From assembly GCA_030638985.1 (NCBI GenBank), contig DAOWDO010000065.1, positions 1-10,662 on the forward strand: a stretch of DNA of 10,662 bases. Direction: 5' to 3'. The notes beneath the pieces were generated by a model. It had not been told where the DNA came from. It saw only the letters and a program-made list of their open reading frames with translations, and made no database searches. The stretch is from Dehalococcoidia bacterium. Lineage in GTDB: Bacteria; Chloroflexota; Dehalococcoidia; Dehalococcoidales; DAOWLH01. The position numbers and the translations under genes are program-made. Positions 1-7,986 of this stretch are shown in pieces (position 1 is the stretch's first letter; every line of letters starts with the position of its first letter).

Positions 1-147
1 GGTTTCGGCACCGGAGAAATGAAACAGGTCGCCTGCTGGATTATAAAGGTACTGGAAAGCATTGATGACCGCGCTCTTCAGGAGCAGGTGAGGCAGGAGG
101 TGGCGCAGTTGTGCCGGCGCTTCCCGGCGCCAGGCATAGAGGACTGA
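1..147 (+). CDS. glyA: Serine hydroxymethyltransferase, C-terminal end (partial)
   Basis: The window opens inside a reading frame whose last 48 residues begin GFGTGEMKQVACWI and end in a CRRFPAPGIED tail before a TGA stop. This matches the C-terminal helix of serine hydroxymethyltransferase, where a GF-x-x-x-EM motif is followed by an amphipathic helix and a final RFP segment. The enzyme is cytosolic and PLP-dependent. It interconverts serine and glycine while loading tetrahydrofolate with a one-carbon unit. The PLP lysine and other catalytic residues lie upstream of the window and cannot be checked. A terminator follows within 60 nt, so this gene probably ends its own transcription unit. The identification rests on a short piece and is good but not certain. 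Confidence 0.75.
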   Translation, partial: GFGTGEMKQVACWIIKVLESIDDRALQEQVRQEVAQLCRRFPAPGIED

Positions 148-171
148 TGTCATCGGCAGGTCCGGCGCTTT

Positions 172-204
172 AAGACCCCTTTCTGCATCGGGAAGGGGCT
201 TTTT
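172..204 (+). terminator. Rho-independent terminator after glyA
   Basis: The left arm CCCCTTTC (176-183) pairs with GGAAGGGG (191-198), giving eight pairs including one T-G wobble, around a 7-nt loop. C plus a run of five T residues follows directly. It lies about 30 nt after the glyA stop codon and before the prs promoter, so it separates the two transcription units. Confidence 0.8.
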
Positions 205-248
205 ATGCCCGATCAGGGTAAAAAGTCTGTTAGCCAGATGAGCAATCG

Positions 249-257
249 TGCTATAAT
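249..257 (+). promoter_or_regulatory. Extended -10 promoter for prs
   Basis: The sequence TGC-TATAAT is a perfect extended -10 element (TGnTATAAT). Transcription would start near 264 and leave a leader of about 36 nt before the prs start. No good -35 hexamer is visible 16-18 bp upstream, which is usual for extended -10 promoters. A second TATAAT at 277-282 has no matching -35 and sits almost on the ribosome binding site, so it is less likely to be used. Confidence 0.65.
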
Positions 258-299
258 GTTTATACCAGCCGATAGCTATAATTGGGGAGGTAACCGCTA

Positions 300-1238
300 G
301 TGGATGAATTAAAGGTCTTTACCGGCAATGCTCACCCGACTCTGGCCAGGGCGGTGACCGAATATCTGGATATACCACTGGGTCGTGCCGAGGTTTTCCA
401 GTTCAGCAACGAGAACATATTCGTCCGCATTCTGGAAAACGTGCGCCAGCGGGATGTCTTCGTTATCCAGCCAGTCTGTTCCCCGATTAATCAGAACCTG
501 GTGGAACTGCTTATCATGCTGGATGCCTTTAAGCGTGCTTCTGCCTGGCGTATTACCGCTGTCGTCCCCTACTATGGCTATGGCCGCACCGATAAGAAAG
601 ACCAGCCCCGGGTACCGATAACAGCCAGGCTGGTGGCCGACCTGCTCACCGTGGCCGGTGCCAACCGGCTGCTTACCGTTGACCTGCACGCGGAGCAGAT
701 ACAGGGCTTCTTTAATATTCCGGTTGACGAGCTTACCGCCTTAAACCTGCTTGGCGACTATTTCAAGGGCAAGAAGCTATCCGATGTGGTCGTGGTGGCC
801 ACCGATATCGGCATAACCAAGCGGGCGCGCGATTTGGCAGCCAAACTCGATGCTCCGCTGGCTATCATGGAGAAGAGGCGGGTGGGTAACGACGACCACA
901 CGGAGACTCTGAACGTCATTGGTGAGGTAGAGGGCAGGGTGGCGCTTACCGTGGATGATGAGATTGATACCGCCGGCTCCTTGGTGAACACGGTGGACAC
1001 CCTGATGGGGCGGGGTGCCAAAGAGGTATATGCCTGCTGCACGCACCCGGTCTTCTCCGGGCAGGCAATCGGGCGGATAGCCTCGTCTCCGGTAAAGGAG
1101 GTGGTGGTCGCCGACACCATCCCGGTCAACGGAAGCAAAAAGCTGGATAAAATAAAGGTCTTGCCCATAGCGCCGCTGCTGGGCGAAGCCATCAAGCGCA
1201 TTCATACCGGGCAATCAGTAGGAGCCCTGTTTGAATAA
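300..1238 (+). CDS. prs: Ribose-phosphate pyrophosphokinase (PRPP synthase)
   Basis: This cytosolic enzyme transfers pyrophosphate from ATP to ribose-5-phosphate to make PRPP for purine, pyrimidine, histidine, tryptophan and NAD synthesis. The 312 residues match the usual length of about 315. Visible motifs are the ATP-site segment YYGYGRTDKK (91-100), the metal-binding DLHAEQIQGFF (128-138), the flexible-loop EKRR (191-194) and the PRPP loop VDDEIDTAGS (218-227). Two conserved places differ from the E. coli enzyme as I recall it: RTD replaces RQD at 96-98, and TDIGITKRA replaces SPDIGGVVRA near 168-176. These look like lineage variants, because the metal and PRPP motifs are intact. The GTG start at 300 has a strong GGGGAGG binding site at 284-290, 9 nt upstream. 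The stop overlaps the start of the next gene by 8 nt, which implies co-translation. Confidence 0.95.
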   Translation: MDELKVFTGNAHPTLARAVTEYLDIPLGRAEVFQFSNENIFVRILENVRQRDVFVIQPVCSPINQNLVELLIMLDAFKRASAWRITAVVPYYGYGRTDKKDQPRVPITARLVADLLTVAGANRLLTVDLHAEQIQGFFNIPVDELTALNLLGDYFKGKKLSDVVVVATDIGITKRARDLAAKLDAPLAIMEKRRVGNDDHTETLNVIGEVEGRVALTVDDEIDTAGSLVNTVDTLMGRGAKEVYACCTHPVFSGQAIGRIASSPVKEVVVADTIPVNGSKKLDKIKVLPIAPLLGEAIKRIHTGQSVGALFE

Positions 1239-1458
1239 ACAGCCGGGTATGGTGGAGGTCTATAAGGCCAGGGGGGAGCTGGAGGCCCAGGTTATTAAGG
1301 GCTTGCTTGGGAGCTACGGTATACCCTGTGTGCTCAGCTCTCATGCCGCCAGCTCGGTGCACAGCTTTGCTATAGATGGCCTGGGCGAGGTCCGGGTTAT
1401 GGTTTCCAAGCCTCAGGAGGAGGCAGCCAGAAAGCTTGTTGAGTGCCGAGAGCAGTAG
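1231..1458 (+). CDS. Small DUF2007-type protein
   Basis: The 75-residue protein opens with a VEVYKARGELEAQVIKGLLGSYGIPC segment, written here in part: VEVYKARGELEA (8-19) then the helix and strand up to C33. A GEVRVMV strand (52-58) and a helix EEAARKLVECRE (63-74) follow. This beta-alpha-beta-beta-alpha layout is typical of DUF2007 (Pfam PF09413, putative signal-transducing proteins), whose molecular role is not established. The TTG start at 1231 has AGGAG at 1220-1224 with 6 nt spacing, and it lies inside the last codons of prs. An in-frame ATG at 1249 would give 69 residues but lacks a comparable binding site. Overlap with prs and the 39-nt gap before secA suggest one operon. The family call is from pattern memory. 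Confidence 0.8.
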   Translation: MNKQPGMVEVYKARGELEAQVIKGLLGSYGIPCVLSSHAASSVHSFAIDGLGEVRVMVSKPQEEAARKLVECREQ

Positions 1459-1497
1459 CCAAGTTTAACCATCTGTCTGTGAAGGGGTAGAGTTGCT

Positions 1498-4128
1498 ATG
1501 TTCAAGTGGCTGGGAGGGCTCCGGGATTCCAACGAGAAAGAGATTGAGCGGCTCAGGCCGGTTGTCAGCCGGATAAACGAGCTTGAGCCTGAGTTTGAGA
1601 AACTTAGTGACGACCAGCTTAAGGCCAAGAGCGATGAGTTCAAGGCCCGGCTGGGCAAGGGGGCATCTCTTGATGAGCTGCTGCCGGAAGCATTCGCCGC
1701 TGTCCGCGAGGCGGCCAAAAGAACCATAAAGCAGCGCCACTTTGACGTCCAGCTGATGGGCGGCGTCGTCCTTCATCAGGGAAAGATTGCCGAGATGAGG
1801 ACCGGCGAGGGCAAGACCCTGGTGGCCACTCTCCCCCTTTACCTGAATTCGCTCACCGGTAAGGGCTGTCATCTGGTTACCGTCAACGACTACCTGGCTC
1901 GGCGAGACCCCTACTGGATGGCGCCCATCTACCATGCCCTGGGGGTGTCTGTCGCCAGCATCTACCCGCAACAGGCCCCGGATGAGCATTCTCCGGCCCG
2001 CCTCTATGACCCGGAGCACGACTCCGGGGATAGCCACTGGAGCCGTTTTCGCCCCATCTCCCGCAAGGAAGCTTACCAGGCGGATATCACCTACGGTACT
2101 TCCAGCGAGTTTGGCTTTGATTATCTCCGGGACAACATGACTATTGACCTGTCCCGGACTGTTCAGCGTCCTTTGAGCTATGCCATCGTTGATGAAGTGG
2201 ATAATCTGCTCATCGACGAGGCGCGTACTCCGCTCATCATCAGTGCCCCTGACAGGGAAGCCGGACAGAAATACCAGGTATTTGCCCGCCTTATCCAGCG
2301 TCTCAAGCCGGGGGTGGACTACGAGGTCAAGGAGAAGGACCGTCTGGCTGAACTAACCGATGCCGGCTATACCACGGTGGAGGGAATGCTCAAGCGGGAG
2401 GGCCTGCTCAAATCAGCCAGCCTCTATGACCCGGAGAATACCGACCTGATGCGCCACCTGAGGAACGGCCTCACCGCCAAGGAGTTCTACCGCCGGGACC
2501 GCAACTATGTGGTCAAGGACGGAGAGGTCATTATCGTTGACGAGTTCACCGGCAGGCTGATGCTCGGCCGCCGCTACTCCGAGGGGCTGCACCAGGCGAT
2601 AGAGGCCAAGGAGCATGTCAGGATTCAGCAGGAAACCCGGACTTTTGCTACCATAACCATCCAAAACTACTTCCGTATGTATAACAAGCTGGCCGGCATG
2701 ACCGGTACCGCCGTTACCGAGGCCGAAGAGTTTCACAAGATATACAAGCTGGAAGTGGTGGTCATCCCTACCCACCGGCCGATGGTCCGGCAGGACTTGC
2801 CCGACCGTATCTACAAGGATGAAGAGACCAAGTTCAGGGCCGTGGTCAACGATATAGAGCAGGTTCACCGGCAGGGACGCCCGGTGCTTATCGGCACGGT
2901 ATCCATCGATAAATCGGAAATGCTGGGTCACCTCCTGAAGAAGAAGGGCATCCAGCACCAGGTGCTCAATGCTAACCAGCACGAGAAGGAAGCGGGCATC
3001 ATGGCTACCGCCGGGGAGCCGGGGGCGGTTACCGTGGCCACCAATATGGCCGGGCGCGGCGTTGATATTGTTCTCGGCGGTAAAGAGCCGCCGGATGCCG
3101 ATAACCCGGAGTGGCAGCAGAGGCACAACCGCGTGCTGGAGATGGGCGGGCTCTACGTTGTCGGCACCGAGCGCCATGAAGCCCGCCGTATTGACAACCA
3201 GCTCCGGGGCCGGGCCGGTCGCCAGGGAGACCCGGGAGGCTCGCGCTTCTATGTTTCCCTGACGGATGACATCATGCGCCGGTTTGGCGGTGATCGGGTG
3301 AAAAGCATTATGGACTGGGCCGGTATGGACGAAAACACCGCCATTGAAAACAAGATGATTAGTCGCAGCATTGAAAACGCCCAGACGCGCGTCGAGGGCT
3401 ACCACTTCGATGCGCGCAAGCACCTGGTGGAATATGATGATGTCATCAACACGCAGCGCGAAGTAATTTATAGAGAACGCCGGAAGATTCTGGGTGGCGC
3501 CGACCTCAAGTCCAACATCCTGTCCATGGTCAGGGAGGAGATAAAGGGCATGGTGGCGGTCCACCTCGCTGATGAACATGAGCCCGATCTTGATGGTCTG
3601 CTGGGTGCGGTGGCCACCATCTTTCCCATATCGCCGGAGCTGAACGCATCTGCCCTTACCCGGCTGGAGCCGGAGCAGGTTGAGGATAAGCTGGTAGAAG
3701 CAGCCCAAGCCCTCTACCAGGATAGGGAGAAGGAGCTTGGCCCGGAGAGTATACGCATGGTGGAGAGGCTGGTAATGCTGCGCGTAATCGATAGCCTGTG
3801 GGTGGAGCACCTGACGGCCATGGAGTACATGCGTCAGGGGATAGGACTACAGGCTATGGCCCAGCGCGACCCGCTGGTGGCCTACAAGCGGCAGAGCCAC
3901 GAGATGTTCCAGCACCTGCTGTCCGCCATCCAGTATGATGTCGCCCACACCATATTCCGGGTGGGCATCCGCAAGGAAACAAGGCCGGCGGCAGTGCCAG
4001 CCCCGGTTTTGCTTGACGTTGGTGGTGGCAAGAAACCGCAGATTAGAGCGGCTGGCAAAAAGGTAGGCCGCAACGACCCCTGCCCCTGCGGCAGTGGCAA
4101 GAAGTTCAAGAAGTGCTGCGGCGGGTGA
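1498..4128 (+). CDS. secA: Preprotein translocase ATPase SecA
   Basis: SecA is the motor that uses ATP to push unfolded preproteins through the SecYEG channel in the plasma membrane. The 876 residues carry the full architecture: Walker A RTGEGKT (101-107), Walker B VDEVDNLLIDEARTPLI (231-247, with N where S is common), VDEFTGR (347-353), the second nucleotide-binding fold with TNMAGRGVDIVLGG (515-528), and the QLRGRAGRQGDPG arginine-finger motif (568-580). The scaffold and helical-wing region follows. A C-terminal SEC-C zinc motif has C862, C864, C873 and C874 (CxCx8CC), which normally binds zinc and SecB or ribosomes. Residues of about 157-190 form an extra charged segment compared with E. 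coli SecA, just before EAYQADITYGTSSEFGFD. GAAGGGG at 1481-1487 precedes the ATG at modest spacing. The gene is intact. Confidence 0.97.
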   Translation: MFKWLGGLRDSNEKEIERLRPVVSRINELEPEFEKLSDDQLKAKSDEFKARLGKGASLDELLPEAFAAVREAAKRTIKQRHFDVQLMGGVVLHQGKIAEMRTGEGKTLVATLPLYLNSLTGKGCHLVTVNDYLARRDPYWMAPIYHALGVSVASIYPQQAPDEHSPARLYDPEHDSGDSHWSRFRPISRKEAYQADITYGTSSEFGFDYLRDNMTIDLSRTVQRPLSYAIVDEVDNLLIDEARTPLIISAPDREAGQKYQVFARLIQRLKPGVDYEVKEKDRLAELTDAGYTTVEGMLKREGLLKSASLYDPENTDLMRHLRNGLTAKEFYRRDRNYVVKDGEVIIVDEFTGRLMLGRRYSEGLHQAIEAKEHVRIQQETRTFATITIQNYFRMYNKLAGMTGTAVTEAEEFHKIYKLEVVVIPTHRPMVRQDLPDRIYKDEETKFRAVVNDIEQVHRQGRPVLIGTVSIDKSEMLGHLLKKKGIQHQVLNANQHEKEAGIMATAGEPGAVTVATNMAGRGVDIVLGGKEPPDADNPEWQQRHNRVLEMGGLYVVGTERHEARRIDNQLRGRAGRQGDPGGSRFYVSLTDDIMRRFGGDRVKSIMDWAGMDENTAIENKMISRSIENAQTRVEGYHFDARKHLVEYDDVINTQREVIYRERRKILGGADLKSNILSMVREEIKGMVAVHLADEHEPDLDGLLGAVATIFPISPELNASALTRLEPEQVEDKLVEAAQALYQDREKELGPESIRMVERLVMLRVIDSLWVEHLTAMEYMRQGIGLQAMAQRDPLVAYKRQSHEMFQHLLSAIQYDVAHTIFRVGIRKETRPAAVPAPVLLDVGGGKKPQIRAAGKKVGRNDPCPCGSGKKFKKCCGG

Positions 4129-4130
4129 GG

Positions 4131-4838
4131 ATGGTGACCACTGACCGACCACAGCCCACACCCACCCAGCTAACCCCATCTACCGAAGAAGCCATAGCCC
4201 ACTTAAAACAGACAATCTCCGCCGGCAAGCACTGGTATATCGCTCTCTTAGAGGCCATCGGGCGGTGGCAGGCCGCTGAGGAGACGATAGACGGCCGCCG
4301 CCTCCGCTATTTCATAGATGGTGAAGCCTTTGACTGGCTGCTGCTTGTCCAGCGGTTGTGCCACTCGGCCGACGATATGATTGCTGAAGATGAGAAGGTG
4401 GCTCTCCTTTTCCACGGTAAGCCGCCGCTTGAGCTAACCCCGGGTGAATTCAAGGAGCTCATCGGCACCCGTAAATACCATCAGTACCTCAACTACTTCT
4501 ATGGCATCACCACCGAAGAAGTCCTGGTACAGGCTGTTGAGGACGAGGTGCGAAAAGAGAGGCAGGCCCTAGGCCCCGGCAGGGAGCAGGACATCTCAGA
4601 GGCGGCCTATCGCCGGTTGTACGGTGCTACCCAGGAGGAGCTGCTCGGCGATTTCAGGAGTGAGAGAAATTACCCGCAAAGCTCGTCTATCGGGCTGGAC
4701 GAGCTCAAGGAGTTTACCTACTGGCTTTTCGGCTATCGGCTGCGGCACTCGGACAAGGCCAGGGTAGCCAGCGACACCAAAAAGGCACTCAAGTGGCTGC
4801 GCAGCAACACCGCAGACAATCTAAAGCTCGTCTATTGA
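4131..4838 (+). CDS. Conserved-looking hypothetical protein, mostly helical
   Basis: I do not recognise this protein. From the ATG at 4131 it has 235 residues. A Pro/Thr-rich start (about 1-18) is followed by charged amphipathic segments: a helix ending ALLEAIGRWQ (38-47), FIDGEAFDWLLLVQRL (61-76), a central LLFHGKPPLELTPGEFKELIG (92-112), a tyrosine-rich KYHQYLNYFYG (115-125), and a C-terminal helix KKALKWLRSN. There is no signal peptide, membrane segment, cysteine motif or nucleotide-binding motif, so it is probably cytosolic. The start is uncertain. GTG at 4125 makes a GTGA overlap with the secA stop, GTG at 4113 reads further into secA, and ATG at 4131 lies 2 nt beyond the stop, with no clean ribosome binding site for any of them. 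Coupling to secA translation is likely. Codon use and GC resemble the neighbours, so it looks native. Confidence 0.8.
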   Translation: MVTTDRPQPTPTQLTPSTEEAIAHLKQTISAGKHWYIALLEAIGRWQAAEETIDGRRLRYFIDGEAFDWLLLVQRLCHSADDMIAEDEKVALLFHGKPPLELTPGEFKELIGTRKYHQYLNYFYGITTEEVLVQAVEDEVRKERQALGPGREQDISEAAYRRLYGATQEELLGDFRSERNYPQSSSIGLDELKEFTYWLFGYRLRHSDKARVASDTKKALKWLRSNTADNLKLVY

Positions 4839-4863
4839 CAGGCAGCCAGGGACTGTGTAACAA
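4835..4863 (+). promoter_or_regulatory. Possible weak promoter before the membrane protein gene
   Basis: A perfect TTGACA (4835-4840) overlaps the stop codon of the preceding gene. After a 17-bp spacer comes TAACAA, which matches only 3 of 6 bases of the -10 consensus. It could give the membrane protein gene at 4902 its own transcript, but the weak -10 makes this tentative. Confidence 0.3.
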
Positions 4864-4901
4864 TTGCCAACTGGTAGCCGGCGTCTCTTGAAGGTAGAGG
4901 A

Positions 4902-5273
4902 ATGCGTAGTCTCAACCTGAAGATAGCCCTGATAATATTTGGAGCCCTGCACATAGCACAGGGAATAGTCCTCATTGTTGCTCCGGACAGAGCCGCCGAG
5001 TTTACCGGTTTTGAGGAAATAGCCGCCTTTTTCCTGGCCATAATCGGGGCTACTTTCGTTGCCGCCGGGGTGTGGTTTGCCATATCCGGGCTTGATCCTC
5101 TGGGTAACATTAACGGCGTCAGGTTTGCCGTCCTGTGGGCCAGTTTGCTGCTGGTGATTCAGCTGTATTCGCTGGGCCAGGGCTATGTTGATTTCAGCCA
5201 GATATGGCCCGGAGTGGTTGAGAGCGCCGTTTTTACCGTCGCCTTCCTCGTTTTTTATCCCTACCGGCGCTAG
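4902..5273 (+). CDS. Four-helix integral membrane protein, function unknown
   Basis: The 123-residue protein is dominated by four hydrophobic segments: about 5-27, 39-62, 73-92 and 105-120. Short loops separate them, and the C-terminus ends YPYRR. It has no recognisable catalytic motif. The N-terminal MRSLNLK and the C-terminal YRR carry positive charge, which by the positive-inside rule suggests both ends are cytoplasmic. The ATG at 4902 has GAAGG at 4890-4894, 7 nt upstream. A 63-nt gap separates it from the preceding gene. It runs tail to tail with valS, leaving 12 nt between the stop codons and no obvious terminator. I cannot assign a family with confidence. Confidence 0.8.
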   Translation: MRSLNLKIALIIFGALHIAQGIVLIVAPDRAAEFTGFEEIAAFFLAIIGATFVAAGVWFAISGLDPLGNINGVRFAVLWASLLLVIQLYSLGQGYVDFSQIWPGVVESAVFTVAFLVFYPYRR

Positions 5274-5285
5274 GCGGGGCTGTTG

Positions 5286-7958
5286 TTAAGCCTGGAGGCG
5301 GCCGCCGAGTTCCGTGAGCTTTTCCAGCTTGTCCCTTCTTTCGGCCAGCCTGGTCCGTTCCTTATCGACGACAGCTACCGGCGCTTTGCTGAGAAAGGCC
5401 TTATCCCTGAGCCTAGCCTCGAGTCTGCCGACATCGCTCTTCAGTTCTTTTATCTCCTGCCCAAGCCGCTGCCTCTCCGCCTGTAGGTCGACCATACTCT
5501 CCAGGGGTATTACCACCTCGGTATCTTTGAGCACCAGTACCAGGTCGTTTTCGGCTGGTGGCTGGCGCTTTTCGCCAAAAACAGCCGTCTTTGCCTTCGC
5601 CAGGCGTTCAATGGCCTTCGCGTGAGTAGTAATAGCCGATTTTAATTTACCGGCGTAGATTTGCGCCTCAATGAGTCTGGTGGCGGCTACCTGGTGCTGG
5701 GCGCGGACATTGCGTATGGAGTGTACGATTTCGATTACAGCAGACATCTCCCTCTCTGCTTCGTGGTCTATATCCGCCGCATTGGCTTCTGGGTAAGGGG
5801 CTACCATTATGGATTCGGGCATCCGGTTTCTCAGGGGCAGCCTTTTTCTGATGTTCTGCCACAGTTCTTCGGTGACGAAGGGCATATAGGGGTGCAGCAG
5901 GCGCAGCGATGACTCGAGGACATGAACCAGAACCGGAACGGGCGAGGGTGTTTCGGTTGTCTCTGTGCCGGGGCGGAGCTTGCTTACCTCGATACACCAG
6001 TCGCAGTACTCCCCCCAGAGGAAATCGTGGATTTGCCGCAGGGCCTCACCAAACTGAAGGTCCCGCATCAGCTTGTTAACATAGGCGGTGGTGCTGCTGA
6101 GCCGGCTTAATATCCAGCGGTCTTCCAGCGGCAGCCGTCCACGCTTGATTTCCATATCGCCGTCATAGGTGTCCAGCTTGCGAATCACAAAGCGGGTGGC
6201 GTTCCACAGCTTGTTGGCGAAGTTGCGGGCGGCCTCCAGCCTTGACGCAGCCAGCTTGATATCGTTGCCCGGCGATGTGCCGGTGGACAGGGCTAAGCGG
6301 AGGGCATCGGTGCCGTATTTCTCCAGGATATCAATCGGGTTGAGCACGTTGCCCCGGAGCTTGCTCATCTTCTCCCCTTTCTCGTCCCGTATCAGGCCAT
6401 GAAGGTAGACGGTGCTGAAGGGGATGCTGCCGGTATCCTCAAGGCCCATCACGATCATCCGGGCCACCCAGAAGAAGAGGATATCATAGCCGGTCTCCAT
6501 CACCGTGGTCGGGTAGAAGTAGCTGAAGTCCTCCGTTTTCTCCGGCCAGCCCATGGTAGAGTGTGTCCACAGGGCGGAGCTGAACCAGGTGTCCAGCACA
6601 TCGGGGTCCTGCTCGATGTCGCTCGAGCCGCAGTGCTGACAGGCGCTGGCCGGGTCGATGCTGGCCGTTAGCTTGCCGCACCGCTGGCAGTACCAGATGG
6701 GTATCCGGTGCCCCCACCATAGCTGGCGGCTGATGCACCAGTCACGGATATTATACATCCAGTTAAGATAGACTTTGGTGAAACGCTCCGGGATGATTTT
6801 TATCCGCCCGCTGGTGACGGCTTCAATTGCCGGTCTGGCCAGCGGCTCCATCCTGATAAACCACTGCTTGCTGGCTAGCGGCTCAATCACCGTGCGGCAG
6901 CGCTGGCAGTGGCCCACTGCGTGGGAGTAGTCCTCAACCTTGACCACCAGCCCTTCTTTCTCCAGGTCTTCCATAATCTTCTTACGGGCGGCAAATCGGT
7001 CCAGCCCCTCATAGGGGCCGGTGTTTTCGTTCATGGTGGCGTCGGGGTTCAGTATGTTGACGAAGGGCAACCCCAGGCGCTGGGCGACCTCGAAGTCCAC
7101 CGGATCGTGGGACGGGGTGATTTTGACAGCGCCGGTGCCGAATTCGGGGTCAACCGCCTCATCAGCGACGATGGGTATTGCCCGTTTTACCGCCGGCAGG
7201 ACAACTTTCTTGCCCACCAGCCCCTGGAATCGCTTATCTTGCGGGTTTACCGCCACTGCCGTGTCGCCCAGTATCGTCTCCGGGCGGGTGGTGGCCACGG
7301 TGATGAACTTGCTTTCGTCTTCGGCCAGCGGATATCGGATGTAGTACAGGTTGCCGGTCAGCTCCTGGTGGTCGACCTCGAGGTCGGAGAGGGCAGTCGA
7401 GCAGCGGGGACACCAGTTGATGATGCGCTCGCCACGGTAGATCAGGCCTTTGTTGTAGAGATTGACAAAGACGGTGCGTACCGCCTTGCTGGGTCCATCG
7501 TCCAGGGTGAAGGTCTCCCGGCTCCAGTCGCAGGAGACACCCAGCCTCTGGTGCTGCCGTGTTATGGTGCCCCGGCAGCTTTCCGCCCACTGCCACATCC
7601 TATCTTCAAACTTCTCCCTGCCTAGCTGGTGCCTGCTGGTACCCTCCTTAGCTAAAAGTTGCTCTACCACCACCTGGGCGGCGATGCCGGAGTGGTCGAC
7701 GCCGGGCAGCCATAAAGTCGGCTCACCCATCATGCGGTGCCAGCGGACCATGATATCTTCCAGGGTGGCGGTTAAAGCGTGCCCCAGGTGGAGCTCGCCG
7801 GTGACGTTGGGCGGCGGCATGATGATGACAAAGGGCTTCTTTTCCGGGTCTATTTTGGGCTTGAAGTAGCCCTTCTCTAGCCAGAAGCGGTACCACCTGG
7901 CCTCGGCCTCAGCCGGCTGGTAGGCCCTGGGCATTTCATCTGGTGTTTCTTCTGTCAT
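5286..7958 (-). CDS. valS: Valine--tRNA ligase
   Basis: This class I aminoacyl-tRNA synthetase charges tRNA-Val in the cytosol. Among its 890 residues are PPPNVTGELHLGHAL (48-62) with the HIGH motif as HLGH (57-60), and the CP1 editing domain with TTRPETILGDTAVAVNP (223-239) and GTGAVKITPSHDP (275-287). Cysteine pairs sit at 183/186, 351/354, 424/427 and 440/443, the last two probably forming a zinc knuckle. DVLDTWFSSALWTHSTMGWP (453-472) and GEKMSKLRGN (528-537) follow, then the anticodon-binding region, and finally the ValRS C-terminal coiled coil (about 824-885). The fifth KMSKS residue is Leu rather than Ser. The ATG at 7958 is preceded by AAGAGG about 5 nt upstream. The gene is last in the minus-strand series and its leader holds a purine mirror repeat. 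No T-box (AGGGTGGNACCGCG-like) element was found upstream. Confidence 0.97.
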   Translation of the reverse strand: MTEETPDEMPRAYQPAEAEARWYRFWLEKGYFKPKIDPEKKPFVIIMPPPNVTGELHLGHALTATLEDIMVRWHRMMGEPTLWLPGVDHSGIAAQVVVEQLLAKEGTSRHQLGREKFEDRMWQWAESCRGTITRQHQRLGVSCDWSRETFTLDDGPSKAVRTVFVNLYNKGLIYRGERIINWCPRCSTALSDLEVDHQELTGNLYYIRYPLAEDESKFITVATTRPETILGDTAVAVNPQDKRFQGLVGKKVVLPAVKRAIPIVADEAVDPEFGTGAVKITPSHDPVDFEVAQRLGLPFVNILNPDATMNENTGPYEGLDRFAARKKIMEDLEKEGLVVKVEDYSHAVGHCQRCRTVIEPLASKQWFIRMEPLARPAIEAVTSGRIKIIPERFTKVYLNWMYNIRDWCISRQLWWGHRIPIWYCQRCGKLTASIDPASACQHCGSSDIEQDPDVLDTWFSSALWTHSTMGWPEKTEDFSYFYPTTVMETGYDILFFWVARMIVMGLEDTGSIPFSTVYLHGLIRDEKGEKMSKLRGNVLNPIDILEKYGTDALRLALSTGTSPGNDIKLAASRLEAARNFANKLWNATRFVIRKLDTYDGDMEIKRGRLPLEDRWILSRLSSTTAYVNKLMRDLQFGEALRQIHDFLWGEYCDWCIEVSKLRPGTETTETPSPVPVLVHVLESSLRLLHPYMPFVTEELWQNIRKRLPLRNRMPESIMVAPYPEANAADIDHEAEREMSAVIEIVHSIRNVRAQHQVAATRLIEAQIYAGKLKSAITTHAKAIERLAKAKTAVFGEKRQPPAENDLVLVLKDTEVVIPLESMVDLQAERQRLGQEIKELKSDVGRLEARLRDKAFLSKAPVAVVDKERTRLAERRDKLEKLTELGGRLQA

Positions 7959-7986
7959 TCCTACCTCTTAGTAATCTGGTTAACAA

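Noticed and set aside
277..282. Second TATAAT upstream of prs
   Set aside because: It has no TGn extension or -35 partner, and transcription from it would begin at or within the ribosome binding site.
2413..3810. Long open frame of 465 codons antisense to secA
   Set aside because: It lies wholly within secA in the opposite strand, has no recognisable motifs or binding site, and is explained by high GC and biased codon use of the real gene.
5274..5285. Bidirectional terminator between the converging genes
   Set aside because: Only a 4-bp CCTA/TAGG stem without a T-tract on the useful side is visible, so no terminator can be supported.
5261..5386. Direct repeat CTACCGGCGCT at 5261 and 5376
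   Set aside because: An 11-base match, one copy at the end of the membrane protein gene and one inside valS, made of locally common codons; no element boundaries or further similarity.
6909..7625. Open frame of 238 codons antisense to valS
   Set aside because: It is fully covered by an intact valS with strong family motifs; the antisense translation shows no domain.
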